DNA from: Cyanophora paradoxa | Lineage: Eukaryota > Glaucocystophyceae > Cyanophorales > Cyanophoraceae | DNA length: 64,000 nt | Assembly (NCBI GenBank): GCA_004431415.1 | Contig: QPMI01000474.1 | Location: 1 to 64,000, forward strand | Reading direction: 5' to 3' | Shown here: positions 22,214-34,800 of the stretch, piece by piece | Numbering within the stretch: position 1 is the first letter of the stretch | Layout: each line of letters opens with the position of its first letter | Translations under genes and position numbers: made by a program | Notes under the pieces: model-generated | Told to the model about the DNA's origin: nothing | The model's input: only the letters and a program-made list of their open reading frames with translations | Databases searched by the model: none

Positions 22214-23920
22214 TCAGAAGAGGCCGAGCCGCGCCCGCCAGTTGGGCGGGAGCGCCGGCGCTCCAAGAGGCAACGGGAGGCCCGCCAAGGCGCAGGCCGC
22301 CGCACACTGAGTGTAGTCATCCTCGCGATGCATGTAAGGCCACTGCAGCTGGAAGAGGGCCTGACAGCGCCAGCAGAGGGGCGGGGCCGGCCATGCTGCA
22401 GCTGCAGCCGATGGCGCTGGGGGCTGGGGGAGGCCGGCCGGCATTGAGGTGTACGGCGACGGCAGCGCGAACGGGGGCTGAGGGGGGCCGACTGGCAGCG
22501 GGTACGGAAGAGACTGAGGGGGCGGGGGGTAGAGGGCCAGCGGGAGACTCGAGCTTGAGCTCTGCTGGGCGGTGGCACTGTTGGGCTGGTAGATGTCGCT
22601 CTCGGTGTCGGAGTACAGGTCAACGGTGCCGGCGGCGTTCGTTGGCCCGGAGGTGTTGATGGGGGCGCCCTGCGGCTGCATGGAGGTGGCGTACGCTGCT
22701 GCGTCCTGCACGAGCCTGTTGTGGAGGCATGTGACTGTGGCCTGCACAATCTGCGCGATGAAGTTGGGCGTCGGGGCGGCTGTAGGCTGGGTGCTAATAT
22801 CTGCTGCGCCGAGCGCTGCTGCCAGCTCCTGGCGGGGTCGCTTTGGCGGTGTTGCCTCGGACGTATCGCCAGTGCTGCCACCCGTCTCCTCGACGTACGT
22901 CAAGCGGACGTTCTTTGCAGGTGCCGACGGCGCTGCATCCTCCTCCAGGTTGACGTCCCAGCTGCTGCTGAGGATCTGGGGCTGCTGGAAGATCACCGGG
23001 GCGCTCGCAAGGAAGGAGGAGGTTTGAAGCTCGAGGTTGCCCGGCATGTCAGCTTCGAGCTGCTGTCGGAGATCCCGAAGCTGGGGCATGGCCTTGTCGA
23101 CCAGCGTCGCGAAGTTCTTCCGCCGGCAGTGAGCCTCAGCGCCGAACATCTCCCAGTTGTTGACGTGCTGTTGCTGGCGGAGAAGGATCTGCTCCTCCAG
23201 CGCCGCCATGACGACTGCCGGGGTCGGGGTCTTGCCACTGAGCTCGATGGCCTCCACCGTCAGCTCGAAGTGTTGGTCGGGGCGCAGGCCCATGTGCATC
23301 TCGCGCGTGTACTTGGTGATGCGGGCCTTGTCGACGGGGTCGATGCGAGCGTGGAGCCAACGAGTGAGGTCTCCAACGTGACGTAGCGGAGGCTGGGGTG
23401 CTCGCTGCTGCGCCGCCGCCAGCGTCCGCCGCAGTTCGTCGAGTCGGTTCTGCTCCTGCGTCCGCCGTAGCATGTCTGCCTGCGGGATGCCTGCCAGCAC
23501 CAGGTCCTGCACGTTGACGGCCTCCACGAGTGGCGCCGTCGCCGCATCATGCTGCTCCTGCCGGTACAGGTGTTGCGCGAAGTCCGCCCGATCTCTCTCC
23601 GCGAGCAGCTGAGAGAACTCCATGAGGGTGTAGTTGGCCTGGCGCCGCTCCTCCGCAGTCGAGGGGACGCCGGGGAAGAAAGGCTTGGTGTGGGCGGCGC
23701 GCGTGAACTCCTTGACCGTCCGCTTGACATTTGACGTCGTCAGAGGCGTGCCGCACGACCAGACGATAGTTCCCTTGCCGACCGACATCTGCACGGGTGC
23801 CTCCGTGTACTGGAGCCGCTGGTTGTAGGTCTGCTGCTCAGCTGCCTGTCGATGGGTGATGGCCGCGATGGAAGACATGCCCGCCGTCGTCACCGGGGGT
23901 GGCCGCCCGTGTCGCGACAT
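22214..23920 (-). CDS. Unrecognised 568-residue protein, intronless, inside the candidate element
   Basis: I do not recognise a family. The ORF is open from an ATG at 23,920 to a stop at 22,214 without any splice signal being needed, unlike every other gene here. Residues 1-300 are mostly helical and charged (for example AEERRQANYTLMEFSQLLAE and LRDLRQQLEADMP). Residues 300-470 are Ala/Gln/Thr-rich. The last 100 are Pro-rich and end in a Cys/His cluster (CWRCQALFQ, H, CAAACALAG). Position between direct repeats, lack of introns and a helical N-terminus are compatible with a Gag-like structural protein. No CCHC knuckle, protease, polymerase or integrase signature is visible. Real coding is likely; function is unknown. 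Confidence 0.6.
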   Translation of the reverse strand: MSRHGRPPPVTTAGMSSIAAITHRQAAEQQTYNQRLQYTEAPVQMSVGKGTIVWSCGTPLTTSNVKRTVKEFTRAAHTKPFFPGVPSTAEERRQANYTLMEFSQLLAERDRADFAQHLYRQEQHDAATAPLVEAVNVQDLVLAGIPQADMLRRTQEQNRLDELRRTLAAAQQRAPQPPLRHVGDLTRWLHARIDPVDKARITKYTREMHMGLRPDQHFELTVEAIELSGKTPTPAVVMAALEEQILLRQQQHVNNWEMFGAEAHCRRKNFATLVDKAMPQLRDLRQQLEADMPGNLELQTSSFLASAPVIFQQPQILSSSWDVNLEEDAAPSAPAKNVRLTYVEETGGSTGDTSEATPPKRPRQELAAALGAADISTQPTAAPTPNFIAQIVQATVTCLHNRLVQDAAAYATSMQPQGAPINTSGPTNAAGTVDLYSDTESDIYQPNSATAQQSSSSSLPLALYPPPPQSLPYPLPVGPPQPPFALPSPYTSMPAGLPQPPAPSAAAAAWPAPPLCWRCQALFQLQWPYMHREDDYTQCAAACALAGLPLPLGAPALPPNWRARLGLF

Positions 23921-24794
23921 CGTAGAGAGGTAGTAGATGAAGGAAAGAAAGAAGGGATGAGAGGGGATGAGGCCGGGGCTCGCGGCGCTGCCAGCTGTCC
24001 GCGGGCTGGTACGGGGCGGCTGCTGGCTGATCGCTGGCGAGCTGGCGACGAGCTGAGCCGAAAATTTTGGCAGAGTCTCCCCCTTCGAAAGGCCGTGGAA
24101 TGCGCGGCGCTGAGGCGGGCGTCGTGGCGGTCTTGGCCGAGGTCGTGAGCGCGCCTCCGAGAGTCGCCGCCGTCACTCCGCCCGTCGAGCTCCGCACTCG
24201 CCCCAGTCCTCCGAGCACTGCGTACGGCCCGTGGGCGTCGTCCCCACACGCGCGCGCACGCCTGGTGTCGAGCTGGGCTGGCGACCGCCGGCTGGAAGCT
24301 GGGCCGCCGGAAGGCTCGAGAGCGTGCGCGCGGGGCAGCCGAAACGACCCCTGACGACGTCTCTTTACTACGACGAAAGGCGGACCTACGGGGTGGCCGA
24401 AACGCCCCCGCAAGCCTCTTCCAAACGTAGCTGCCTGGAGCTTACGAAGATCGCGGCCGCGATGCGGTGCGCGACCCGCGGGCTCCCACTGCCCGGGCAG
24501 TGTCCCCTATAGCTAGAGAGCTGATTGCTCGCTCGCTGGCCTCGAAAAACAATTTTTGCCGGGCTGATGATGGTCCCGAGAGCCAAGTTGCCCTTCGTCC
24601 ACCGAAACGGCCGCGTGCGGGGCCGCTTCCAGAGTCGCGAGCTGATGCTTGTGGTCCCCTCGAAGTCTCCAGCTGGTTGGATGAGCCGCGCACGGTTGCA
24701 TCACCGCGTAGACCTCCGGACTCGTGCGGGCTCGGCCCAGCAGGCACAACTGGTGTGCAAGCCAAGCACGGAGCTCACGCACAGTCTCGGCGAG

Positions 24795-24904
24795 GGTATT
24801 GCCAGGCTAGATAGCTGGCAAGGTGGTGTATTAGGGGTACAGGTGGACTGACTATATGGGTACAGGGCTACAGGGACTTGGGAAGGTATATGCCTACTGC
24901 AACA
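24795..24904. repeat. Right 109-bp direct repeat
   Basis: Same sequence and orientation as 19,304-19,412, about 5.5 kb away. It follows CACAGTCTCGGCGAG and precedes CTCGCTGCGG, giving the possible CTCG target duplication with the left flank. Confidence 0.9.
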
Positions 24905-27525
24905 CTCGCTGCGGGGAAATCGAATATTAATCAGAAAACGCCAGGCAAATTTAAAAGAGTCATATGTGGATGAGGCACTTTAAGTTTTCGGAACAGAAAT
25001 ATAAAGGGAGCACCGACGTACAAATTCGAAAAGCGAGCACAAGCGAACCTGGAGGGCGCCGGCGCTGGCGATGGGACGCCTCCAGAGGTCGTGGATTCTT
25101 GATATCGATCTTGATCTTGATCGTGGGCATCTAGATCTGCCCGGCCGCATGCGCAGTGCACGCGTTAAAATCGACACCGACACCGACGTCGACGTCGCCA
25201 CGTGCGCGGGCCCGGGGCACAGGTGCGGCCTCGAGCTCGCATGCCTGCGCAGTCAGAGGTGCGCGTGCATGCGCATGCAGCTCCATGAGCCGTTCCCCGC
25301 CTTTTTCGATTAGGCACATCTCTTGATTCGAATTAATTCCCCATCGGATCGAGACTTGCGATTGACCTGCAACGCGGTCGGACCGTCGCATATATATTCT
25401 GACATTCTAGATCTGCAGCTGCCAGCCTGTGCATATACAAATAGTTGTAGGCGCGCGAAACCCCCGGTGGGTTTGCCGTACTAGTGGCTTCAACGGCCGA
25501 CGGACGGTGCAATTCCGGACGTTGCAATTGACTGCGCTTCAAGGCTTTGTCACACGACTGCGAATATAAAGAACGGATACGTATCCTATATATAGGTAGT
25601 AAAGTAGATTTACTGAGGTTAGCGAGCCGGCTGTTCGAGCCCCGATTTCGCAGTCTAAACTTCAAGTTCCGAATTTGATTCAAGTAGTCAACTGCAACTT
25701 GTACTGGCGTACCCATACGCGTTTTCGCAAACAAGCGCGGCGCGCGATCCGCCTCAAACAAGCGCGGCGCGCGAGCCGCACCCTCGTATATACGTAGCTG
25801 TCGACGTCGGTCTTGCTGTAGACCTTAGCCTCGTGTGCAGCCCCCTGATCGTATACAGGCATCCAATTGTAGTCAACTAGAGTTTACGGTCGGCAGTATG
25901 TTCAAAATCAGATATCTCCAGCATACGATCCTGATCTACTAGGCTAGTTCTCAGAGTCTTACCCGCGCGAGAAATAAGCCGAGGGGGTTAATAATACATC
26001 ATGATTAGCCGCGCGCGCGGACGCGTACGTGGACGCTTACATTTCTGTACGCATGCGCATGCGAATGCGAGGCGCGCGCCGATCCGGGCTCGAGCCCGGC
26101 CTCGGATCAGAACGGACGAGCTGAGCAGCGACGTCGACGGCCTCGGCGGTGCTCGAATTACGGTGCTCGAGATCCGCTTTCAGGTCTAGATCTGGGCTTT
26201 TGCACCGCAGGCCTTGGAATTCGAATATGCTGCAACCGTTGAATTCGAACTTGATACCCACTTCCGACGTCGACTGCAGACTCTGGGACTTGCAATCGGA
26301 GCAACGTGCGGACTCGAAGTGGTCCGCCGGCCGCGGGCGCTTCGAATTCCTTCGATTCATAAACAGCCACTTTAAATTTCATCAATCTGGTTTCTCTCTT
26401 AAGCTTCATCGCACCATGGCCATGCCAGTATCGACGAAATCGTTTCGAATTCTTCTTCGCACATGTACAGATCGATATCGTGATTTTTTCCTTCATCGAA
26501 CCCCTTCGGACCGAACGATGATGCTTGATGATGAGCCGGAGGCGAGAAGCAACCACTTTGAACTTCGAATCAAAGTACTAGTCTAGATCTGGTTAATATG
26601 AATTATAAAAACCAATTACGCCTTCAACGTGTACTGCACTGACTCATCATAGTTCTCAGCATATATATGTATGCGCAAGACCTCAAGGTCCTCATAATCA
26701 TGATGAACACGTGGAAACGCCCGGGTTCCGGAAGGGGGGCGGGGATCCGGAGGGGGAGGGGGGGGGGGGTGTGAGGGGCGGGTGGAGGGGTGCACGTGGG
26801 TGCATGTGACCATATGCATGGGCCGCCGCCTGAAGCATTTGCGTCATATGCATTTGCGTCCGACGGTCACGGGTCGACGTCGACGTCGGGGAATTCGAAG
26901 CTGATATCGATGACGGAACTTCGAAACTTGAAAGTCTCAGGGAACTTGCATCATGCAAATGTTGCATGAGGCACAATTGCAAGTTCGCACGAGTTGACCG
27001 TTGAACCGTCTTGAACGGTCCCGCCGCACAATTCATGAATGCAACTAGCCTAGCCGCACTACCACTGCCGGCGCCAGTACATCAGTCTATATGCAGGCTA
27101 TAATGCAGCTGTTGCCAAGTTGCCAAGTCTATATATATATATAGTTGCCAACAATGCCAAGTTGAGGGAAGCAGCATCATCATATGCATGGCATATGCAT
27201 GCAAGCTTGTCGCGTCACGAGTCACGACTCACGACTCACGACTCTGAGTCACGACTCACGACTCACGAGTCACGAGTCACGAGTCACGACTCATGGGCTA
27301 ACCGTTGAACTCTGCCAGTCTGTCTCAGTCAAAGGCTTCAACTTGGCAAGTTCTCAGTCACTGAGTGCAACTTCTCGATCACTGAACTTCTCAACATGCG
27401 CGGCGCATGCCATGATGGCCCATTAAGCCTTTGAACTAAGCTAAGTTTGAAGGCCCATCGCCGGCGATTCGTCGCCCATGATGCGCAGAGGTCGACTCGG
27501 CGCAGATCTAGAGACTACCGTACGC
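24905..27525. other. Long spacer rich in short palindromes, no supported gene
   Basis: No exon chain or conserved motif is visible on either strand. The sequence is packed with self-complementary words (GAATTC, TTCGAA, AGATCT, GCATGC, GTCGAC, TATATA). Scattered ORFs below 150 codons are not accompanied by splice or motif support. Confidence 0.55.
27213..27293. repeat. Short tandem repeat of GTCACGA/CTCACGA words
   Basis: About eleven imperfect 7-9 bp units alternating GAGTCACGA and CTCACGA, so the array is also locally palindromic (GAGTC/GACTC). Confidence 0.8.
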
Positions 27526-27687
27526 GTGTAATACTTAATTACCGCGCTGACATAACTACTGCATGCGCTACCATATTACTGCGCTCGAAACTTTTAGAAC
27601 GCAGTAATTTGGTAGCGCAGTAAAGCGCCCACCGGCGCAGAAAATTTGGAACGCAGTAATTTGTGGCGCAGTAAATAAGTATTACAC
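27526..27687. mobile_element. MITE-like element with terminal inverted repeats
   Basis: GTGTAATACTTAATTAC at 27,526 is mirrored by GTAAATAAGTATTACAC ending at 27,687, 16 of 17 bases matching. CTACCG on the left and CGGTAG on the right extend the symmetry. The 162-bp interior contains repeated GCGCAGTAA words in both orientations and could fold on itself. Non-coding. A clean target-site duplication is not obvious. Confidence 0.65.
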
Positions 27688-28868
27688 GGTAGCCTAGTAG
27701 AGTCTGCGCGCGCGCGCCGCGCGCTGCGCATGCGGCGCGCAACGTCACGCATGCGCCCGCGGCCTATTGGACGTTCGACTGCCGCCATTCAGCAATGCGA
27801 AACAAAAAAAGGACTTGAACGGATCAACCGTTCGGAATTTAACTTCGAATCGGAGGAGGTCGAAAGTTACCTACTAAGCTAGTTTACTTGCAAGTTGACT
27901 CGAAACCGTCGAGCCGGGGTGCGAACCGTCTTTTGCGAACCGTCGGCGCCGATTTTTTTGTGGATGCTTCCCACGGTGGCACACTGGCACCGTGGCACAC
28001 TGGCACCGTGGCATTAATATTAATATTGTGGCACTGCATGGCAAAGACTGGCCGCAGAGTTCAAAGTTCAAAGTTGGCAACTTGGCATTGGCCGCTTTGC
28101 TTTCGAATTCCCATATGCATGGCCAGCTGAATGAGTCCTCATAAGAAAAAATCGCATTCACCATGAATTCCTTTTGCAATTGGCAACATTATATAATTAT
28201 TTGGCAAATTGGCAATTTGGCATGAGCCATACTATATGATAAGTCCGGGCGCATCGCAATTTACTAAGTTACCGGCGGTACCGTACCTACGGTAACCTAC
28301 CGCCGGGCGTAATTAATTAAGTGGGCGCGGTATTTATGTGTTCTACGGTTGAATCTACGGTACCGGTAGCCGGCCGGCGGCCGCTAGCCTAGTACTAGGC
28401 TAGTAGTAGTAGGCGTCGTACTAGGCGATGTCAGTCCGGCTCAGCCGCGATGATCGATTCGCATTTGCATCCTCGAATCGCATGATTCGCATCATGATTC
28501 GCAATTTCGCATGTGCATTGCGGCCATTGCCGGTGCCGGCGGATTTGCCAAGTTGCCACTGGGCCAATTGCAAGTTGCAACTTGCAAGTTGCGCGGCAAC
28601 TTAAGCTTGCCGCGCCGGCCAGTGCGGCCACTCGGCGGCGAGTTGCCGCGCACTGCGCATGCGGCATTGCCGGGCGCCGGCAATTTGCCGGCAATTTGCC
28701 GAATTCTCCGGGCGCGCTGCCCCATTTATTGCTTTGTTGTCCTTAATATCACTACCTACGGGGGGTTCGCCCCACCGTAGTCTCTAAAAAAAAATGCCCC
28801 ATATATAAAAGCCTGAAAATTAATTATTATTGTGTTTTACGGTATGCAGCGCATGTCATGATCATCGG
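27688..28868. other. Palindrome-rich spacer, no supported gene
   Basis: Contains runs such as repeated TTGGCA/TGCCAA words (28,060-28,230), GCACACTGGCACCGTG duplicated at 27,977-28,010, and GGTACCG/CGGTACC words. No coding chain seen. Confidence 0.5.
28756..28780 (+). other. GC hairpin with TTCG tetraloop followed by A9
   Basis: Arms CTACGGGGGG and CCCCACCGTAG pair almost completely (one bulged A) around a TTCG loop, and nine A residues follow nearby. A very stable stem-loop; role unknown. Confidence 0.6.
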
Positions 28869-31800
28869 ATACAAGATCCGTGCTCCTGCGGAGCACTAAG
28901 TACGGCGAAGCCTCGCGGACGCCCTCGCGGCTGTCATAGTAGGCCTATGTATAGGGCACTCAGCGACTGGCCAGCGGCCTGGCCGATCGCGAACAGCTTT
29001 CTGCAGCTGGCTGGAAGCTGGCTGGCTGACGGCCAGTCCAGCTAGCGCTGGCCGGCTAGAGGAATATTAATTTACTGAGGAAATAAAGGCTAGGGTGGAG
29101 CAGATTGAGAAGAGATTAATTATAATATTGTTGGGAAGGAGGCCCGGGAGGGGCGAGGTTGTCGCGGCCAGGCGCATGCACAGAGCTTGCGAATCGCTTA
29201 AACAGAATCTCGCGATCGAATGCATATAGCATTGATGTGCGGGGCTGCGGAGGCGAGGGCGCGCGGAAAGACGTGCAGGTCCATGCAGGATCGAATTTTC
29301 GGGGTCGGCTGGATTCTCGCGCCCTGTCGCGTCCTCGGAGCTCGCGAAAAGCTTAACAAAGATCTCAAATTACTATTGTAGCGATGCGCACGCGCGAGGA
29401 TGCGAGGGCGCGCGGAAAGCTGTGCAGGTCCGTCCAGGATCGAATTTTCGGCGTCGGCTCGCGGCCCGGCACATCTGCAATGCGTGCGGAAGGCTTTGTC
29501 TACATCTGAAATGCTTATCATATTGTTCCGCGCATGCGCCGCGGCGTTGGCGCACGGAAAGATGTCCGGGTCTGTTCAGAATCGATTTTTTACCGTCGGC
29601 TGGGTTGTCGTGCTCTTCCGCGTCTTCAAAGCTTGTGGAAGGCTTCAAAAAAATGTGAAATGAATATTGTAGCGATGCGCATGCGCGAGGATGCGAGCGC
29701 GCAAGAAAAGGTCTTCAGGTCTGTAGAGGATCGAATTTTCGGGGTCGGCTGGGTCCTCGCGGCCCGGCGCATACGCAAAGCGTGCGGAAGGCTTCTTCTA
29801 CATCTCAAATGCTTATGCTATTCTTCCGCGCATGTGCCGCGGCGCGGGCGCGCGGAAAGATGTCCGGGGCTGTGCAGGATCGAATTTTTGCCACCGGGAG
29901 CCTTCCTGCGCTGTTCCGGCTCCGAAAAGCGGATCGCTGGAGTGCGCAGGTCCTGCTATGTCTATGCGCGCCCGTACGCATCGATTGCGCACGTCGCGGG
30001 ACCGGCCGGAACCGGCCGGATCAAATTTTCGGCCGACTCTTCGCACTGGAGCGTCGAGGGTGCCCGAAATCGAGCCTGCCGCGATGCGCTCGCGCTCGCG
30101 CGTCATTCTGTATCGTTCTGGAGCGTCCCTGGCGCGATTTCGTCGCGGGACCGGGCGGGACCGGGTCCCACCTTCTGACTCGGACTGCATGTGTCGGAGG
30201 TTAAGTACCGGAATTGATCCAGAGGGAAATTCGATTTTCGCGCGACGCCCACGGGAGAGCGGTCGTCTTAGGGGAGCCAGGACGCTAAAAATGGATGTAG
30301 AGGGGTCTGTGGGGGTTCGGGCAGCTGTGTAATGTCCATCAATCGCGTCTGTGTCGAGGCAGAATTAATAATTCTGCCTCGAGGGAGTGTGACACGGAAA
30401 TTATTTAGCAGGGGGGATCTTGAGTGGAAAAAAAGGTTAAAAAAGGAATTTCGGTCGGCGGTTTTTGGGTTTGAGACAAGATCCGTGCTCCTGCGGAGCA
30501 CTAAGTACGGCGAAGCCTCGCGGACGCCCTCGCGGCTGTCACAGTAGGCCTATAGGGCACTCAGCGACTGGCCAGCGGCCTGGCCGATCGGGAACAGCTT
30601 TCTGGCTGGAAGCTGGCTGGCTGATCATGACGGCCAGTCCAGCTAGCGCTGGCCGGCTAGAGGATCGAATATTAATGTACTGAGGAAATAAAGGGTGGAG
30701 CAGATTGAGAGGAAATTAATTATATAATATTGTGGAGAGGGAGGCCCGGGAGGGGCGAGGTTCTCGCGGCCAGGCGCATGCACAGAGCTTGCGAATCGAT
30801 TAAACAGAATCTCGAACGCATATAGCATCGATGTGCGGGGCTGCGGAGGCGAGGGCGCGCGGAAAGATGTGCACGCGTGGCCAGGATCGAATTTTTGCGT
30901 CGGCTGGATTGCCGCGCCCTGTCTTGTCCAGAGCTTGCGAAAGGCTTTTAAAAGATCTTAGATGAATATTGTAGCGATGCGCATGCGTGAGGATGCGAGG
31001 GCGCGCGGAAAGATGTTCAGGTCCGTCAAGGATCGAATTTTCGGGGTCGGCTGGGTCCTCGCGGCCCGGCGCATCTACAAGGCGTGCGGAATGCTTCTTC
31101 TACATCTTTAATGCATATGCTATTCTTCCGCGCGTGCGCCGCGGCGTGGGCGCGCGGAAAGATGTCCGGGCCCGTGCAGGATCGAATTTTTGCTGTCGGC
31201 TGGGTTCTCGTGCTCTTTCGCGTCTTCGAAGCTTGTGAATCCTTTGATAAAATCTCAAATGAATATTGTAGGGATGCCCATGCGTGAGGATGCGAGGGCC
31301 TTCGGAAATCTGTGCAGGTCCGTTGAGGATCGAATTTTCGGGGTCGGCTGGGTTCTCGCGGCCCGGCGCCTCTGCAAAGCGTGCGGAAGGCTTCATCTAC
31401 ATCTCAAATGCTTATGCTATTGTTCCGCGCATGCGTCGCGGCGTGGGCGCGCGGAAAGATGTCCGGGCCTGTTCAGGGTCGAATTTTTGCCGTCGGGTAG
31501 CTTTCTGCGCTGTTCCGGCTCCGAAAAGCGGATTTCTGGGGTGCGCAGGCCCTGCTATGTCTATGCGCGCCCGTACGCATCGATTGCGCGCGTCGCGGGA
31601 CCGTTCCGGCCGGATCAAATTTTCGGCCGAGTCTTCGCACTGGAGCGTCGACGGCGCCCGAAATCGAGTTTGCGGCGATGCGCTCGCCCTCGCGCGTCAT
31701 TCTGTATCGTTCTGCGGTGTCCCTGGCGCGATTTCGTCGCGGGACCGGGCGGGAGCGGGTCCCACCTTCTGACCCGGACTGCATTTGTCGGGGCTCAAGT

Positions 31801-34800
31801 ACCGGATTCGATCCAGAGGGAAATTCGATGTCGTGCGACGCCCACGGGGGAGCGGTCGTCTTAGGGGAGCTAGGACGCTAAAAATGGCTCTAGAGGGGTC
31901 TGTGGCGGTTCGGGCAGCTGTGTAATGTCCATCAATCGCGTCCGTGTCGAGGCAGAATTAATAATTCTGCTTCGAGGGAGTGTGACACGGAAATTATTTA
32001 GCAGGGGGGATCTCGAGTAGAAAAAAAGGTTAAAAAAGGAATTTCGGTCGGCGGTTTTTGGGTTTGAGACAAGATCCGTGCTCCTGCGGAGCACTAAGTA
32101 CGGCGAAGCCTCGCGGCCGCCCTCGCGCGCGCACGGCTGTCACAGTAGGCGTAGCGCACTGCAGCTGGCCAGCGGCCCGGCCGAACAGCTGGTTGGCTGG
32201 AAGCTGGCGGCCAGAGGCCTGGCTGGCCAGCTAGAGAGGAATGTAATTAATTAGGAGAAGGAATTAATAATTAGGGGAAGAGTTGGACTGGCTTGCTTTT
32301 AACAGGTAAAGCATATTGAGAGGAGAATAAATATATAATATTTGAGGCCCGGGAGGGGCGAGGTTCTCGCGATCGCAGCCAGGCGCATGCACAGAGCTTG
32401 CGAATCGCTTAAAAAGAAACTCGAATGCATATAGTATCAATGTGCAGGGTTGCGGAGGCGAGGGCGCGAGGAAAAACCTGCAGGTCCATGCAGGATCGAA
32501 TTTTCGGGGTCGGCTGGGTTCTCGCGCCCTGTCGCGCCCTTGGAGCTTGCGCTACGCTTTGAAAAGCTCTCAAATGAATATTGTAGCGATGCCCATGCAT
32601 GAGGATGCGAGGGCGCGCGGAAAGCTGTGCAGGTCCGTGAAGGATCGAATTTTCGGGGTCGGCTGGGTCCCCGCGGCCCGGCGCATCGGCAAAGCGTGCG
32701 GAATGCTTTGTCTACATCTCAAATGCGTATGCTATTGTTCCGCGCATGCGCCGCGCGTGGGCGCGCGGAAAGATGTCCGGGGCTGTGCAGGATCGAATTT
32801 TTGCCGTCGGGTACCTTCCTGCGCTGTTCGGCATCCGAAAAGCGGATTTCGGGGGTGCGCAGGCCCTGCTATGTCTATGCGCGCCAGTGCGCATCGATTG
32901 CGCGCGTCGCGGACCGGGCCGGACCGGCTGGATCAAAATTTCGGCGGAGTCTTCGCACTGGAGTGTCGAGGGCGCCCGAAATCGAGCTTGCGGCGATGCG
33001 CTCGCCCTCGCGCGGCATTCTGTATCGTTCTGGGGCGTCCCTGGCGCGATTTCGTCGCGGGACCGGGCGGGACCGGGTTCCACGTTCTGACTTGGACTGC
33101 ATTTGTCGGAGGTTAAGTACCGGAATTGATTCAGAGGGAAATTCGATTTTCGCGGGACGCCTACGGGAGAGCGGTCGTCTTAGGGGTGCCACGACGCTAA
33201 AAATGGATGTAGAGAGGTTTGTGGGGGTTCGGGTGGGTGTGTTACCAGCAGCAATCGCGTCCGTGTCGAGGCAGAATTAATAATTCTGGCTCGAGGGAGT
33301 GCGACCAAGAGCTATGCGATACAGGCGCGATGCGGAGGGCGGTCAAGACGTGCCGGAGATTCTCAAGTGCTGGTACATGCCTGCGGGGCCGCGCTTCTGC
33401 GAGGGCGCGCGGAAAGACGTGCAGGTCCGTCCAGGATCGAATTTTCGGGGTCGGCTGGGTCCTCGCGGCCCGGCACATCCGTAAACTGTGCGGAAGTCTT
33501 CTTCTACATCTTAAATGCTTATGCTATCGTTCCGCGCGTGCGCCGCGGCGTGGGCGCGCGGAAAGATGTCCGGGGCCGTGTGGGATCGAATTTTTGCCGT
33601 CGGGTACCTTCCTGCGCTGTTCCGGCTCCGAAAAGCGGATTTCGGGGGTGCGCAGGCCGTGCTATGTCTATACGCGCCAGTACGCATCGATTGCGCGCGT
33701 CGCGGGACCGGCCGGAACCGGGAGGATCAAATTTCGGCGTACTGTTCGGACTGCAGCGTCGAGGGCGCCCGAAATCGAGCTTGCGGCGATGCGCTCGCCC
33801 TCGCCCGTCATTCTGTATCGTTCTGGGGCGTCCCTGGCGCGATTTCGTCGCGGGACCGGGCGGGACCGGGTCCCACCTTCTGGCTCGGACTGCATTTGTC
33901 GGAGGTTAAGTAACGGAATTGATCCAGAGGGAAATTCGAAATTCGCGCGACGTGCACGGGAGAGCGGTCGTCTTAGGGGAGCCAGGACGCTAAAAATGGA
34001 TCTAGAGGGGTCTGTGGGGGTTCGGGCAGCTGTGTAATGTCCATCAATCGCGTCTGTGTCGAGGCAGAATTAATAATTCTGTCTCGAGGGAATGTGACAC
34101 GGAAATTATTTGGCACGGGGGATCTTGAGTGGAAAAAAAGGTTAAAAAAGGAATTTCGGTCGGCGGTTTTTGGGTTTGAGACAAGATCCGTGCTCCTGCG
34201 GAGCACTAAGTACGGCGAAGCCTCGCGGACGCCCTCGCGGCTGTCACAGTAGGCCTATAGGGCACTGGCCAGCGGCCTGGCCGATCGCGAACAGCTTTCT
34301 GGTTGGAAGCTGGCCGGCTGACGGCCAGTCCAGCTACCGCTGGCCGGCTAGAGGAATATAACTAGAGGAATATTAATGTACTGAGGAAATAAAGGGAGGC
34401 CGGAGCAGGTTGAGATTAGAGGAGATGAATTATATATAATATTGTTGAGAGGGAGGCCCGGGAGGGGCAAGGTTCTCGCGGCCAGGCGCATGCACAGAGC
34501 TTGCGAATCGCTTAAACAGAATCTTGAATGCATATAGCTATAGCATCGATGTGCGGGGCTGCGGAGCTCGAGGCGAGGGCGCGCGGAAAGATGTGCAGGT
34601 CCATGCAGGATCGAATTTCGGGGTCGGCTGGGTCCTCGCGGCCCGTCGCATACGCAAAGCGTGCGGAAGACTTTGCCTACATCTTAAATGCTTATGCTAT
34701 CGTTCCGCGCATGCGCCGCGGCGTGGGCGCGCGGAAAGATGTCAGGGCGCGTGCAGGATCGAATTTTGGCCGTCGGGTACCTTCCTGCGCTGTTCCGGCT

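Larger units (their letters stand above)
19304..24904. mobile_element. Candidate mobile element bounded by 109-bp direct repeats
   Basis: Near-identical direct repeats lie at 19,304-19,412 and 24,795-24,904. Each begins with an imperfect hairpin (TTGCCAG...CTGGCAA) and ends CTGCAACA. If the repeat proper begins at TATTGCC, the outer flanks are CTCG on the left and CTCG on the right, a possible 4-bp target-site duplication. The interior holds a 45-bp tandem array, an inverted repeat (20,908-20,986), short repeats, and one long minus-strand ORF. No reverse transcriptase, integrase or transposase motif was recognised, and no clear primer-binding site or polypurine tract. The layout suggests a non-autonomous LTR-like element, but a chance pair of dispersed repeats is possible. 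Confidence 0.45.

Noticed and set aside
19304-24904. Complete autonomous LTR retrotransposon
   Set aside because: No reverse transcriptase, RNase H, protease or integrase motif, no convincing primer-binding site; kept only as a candidate non-autonomous element.
26149-26586. 145-codon plus-strand open frame in spacer
   Set aside because: It runs through palindromic words, has no motif or splice partner, and an open frame exists on the other strand as well.
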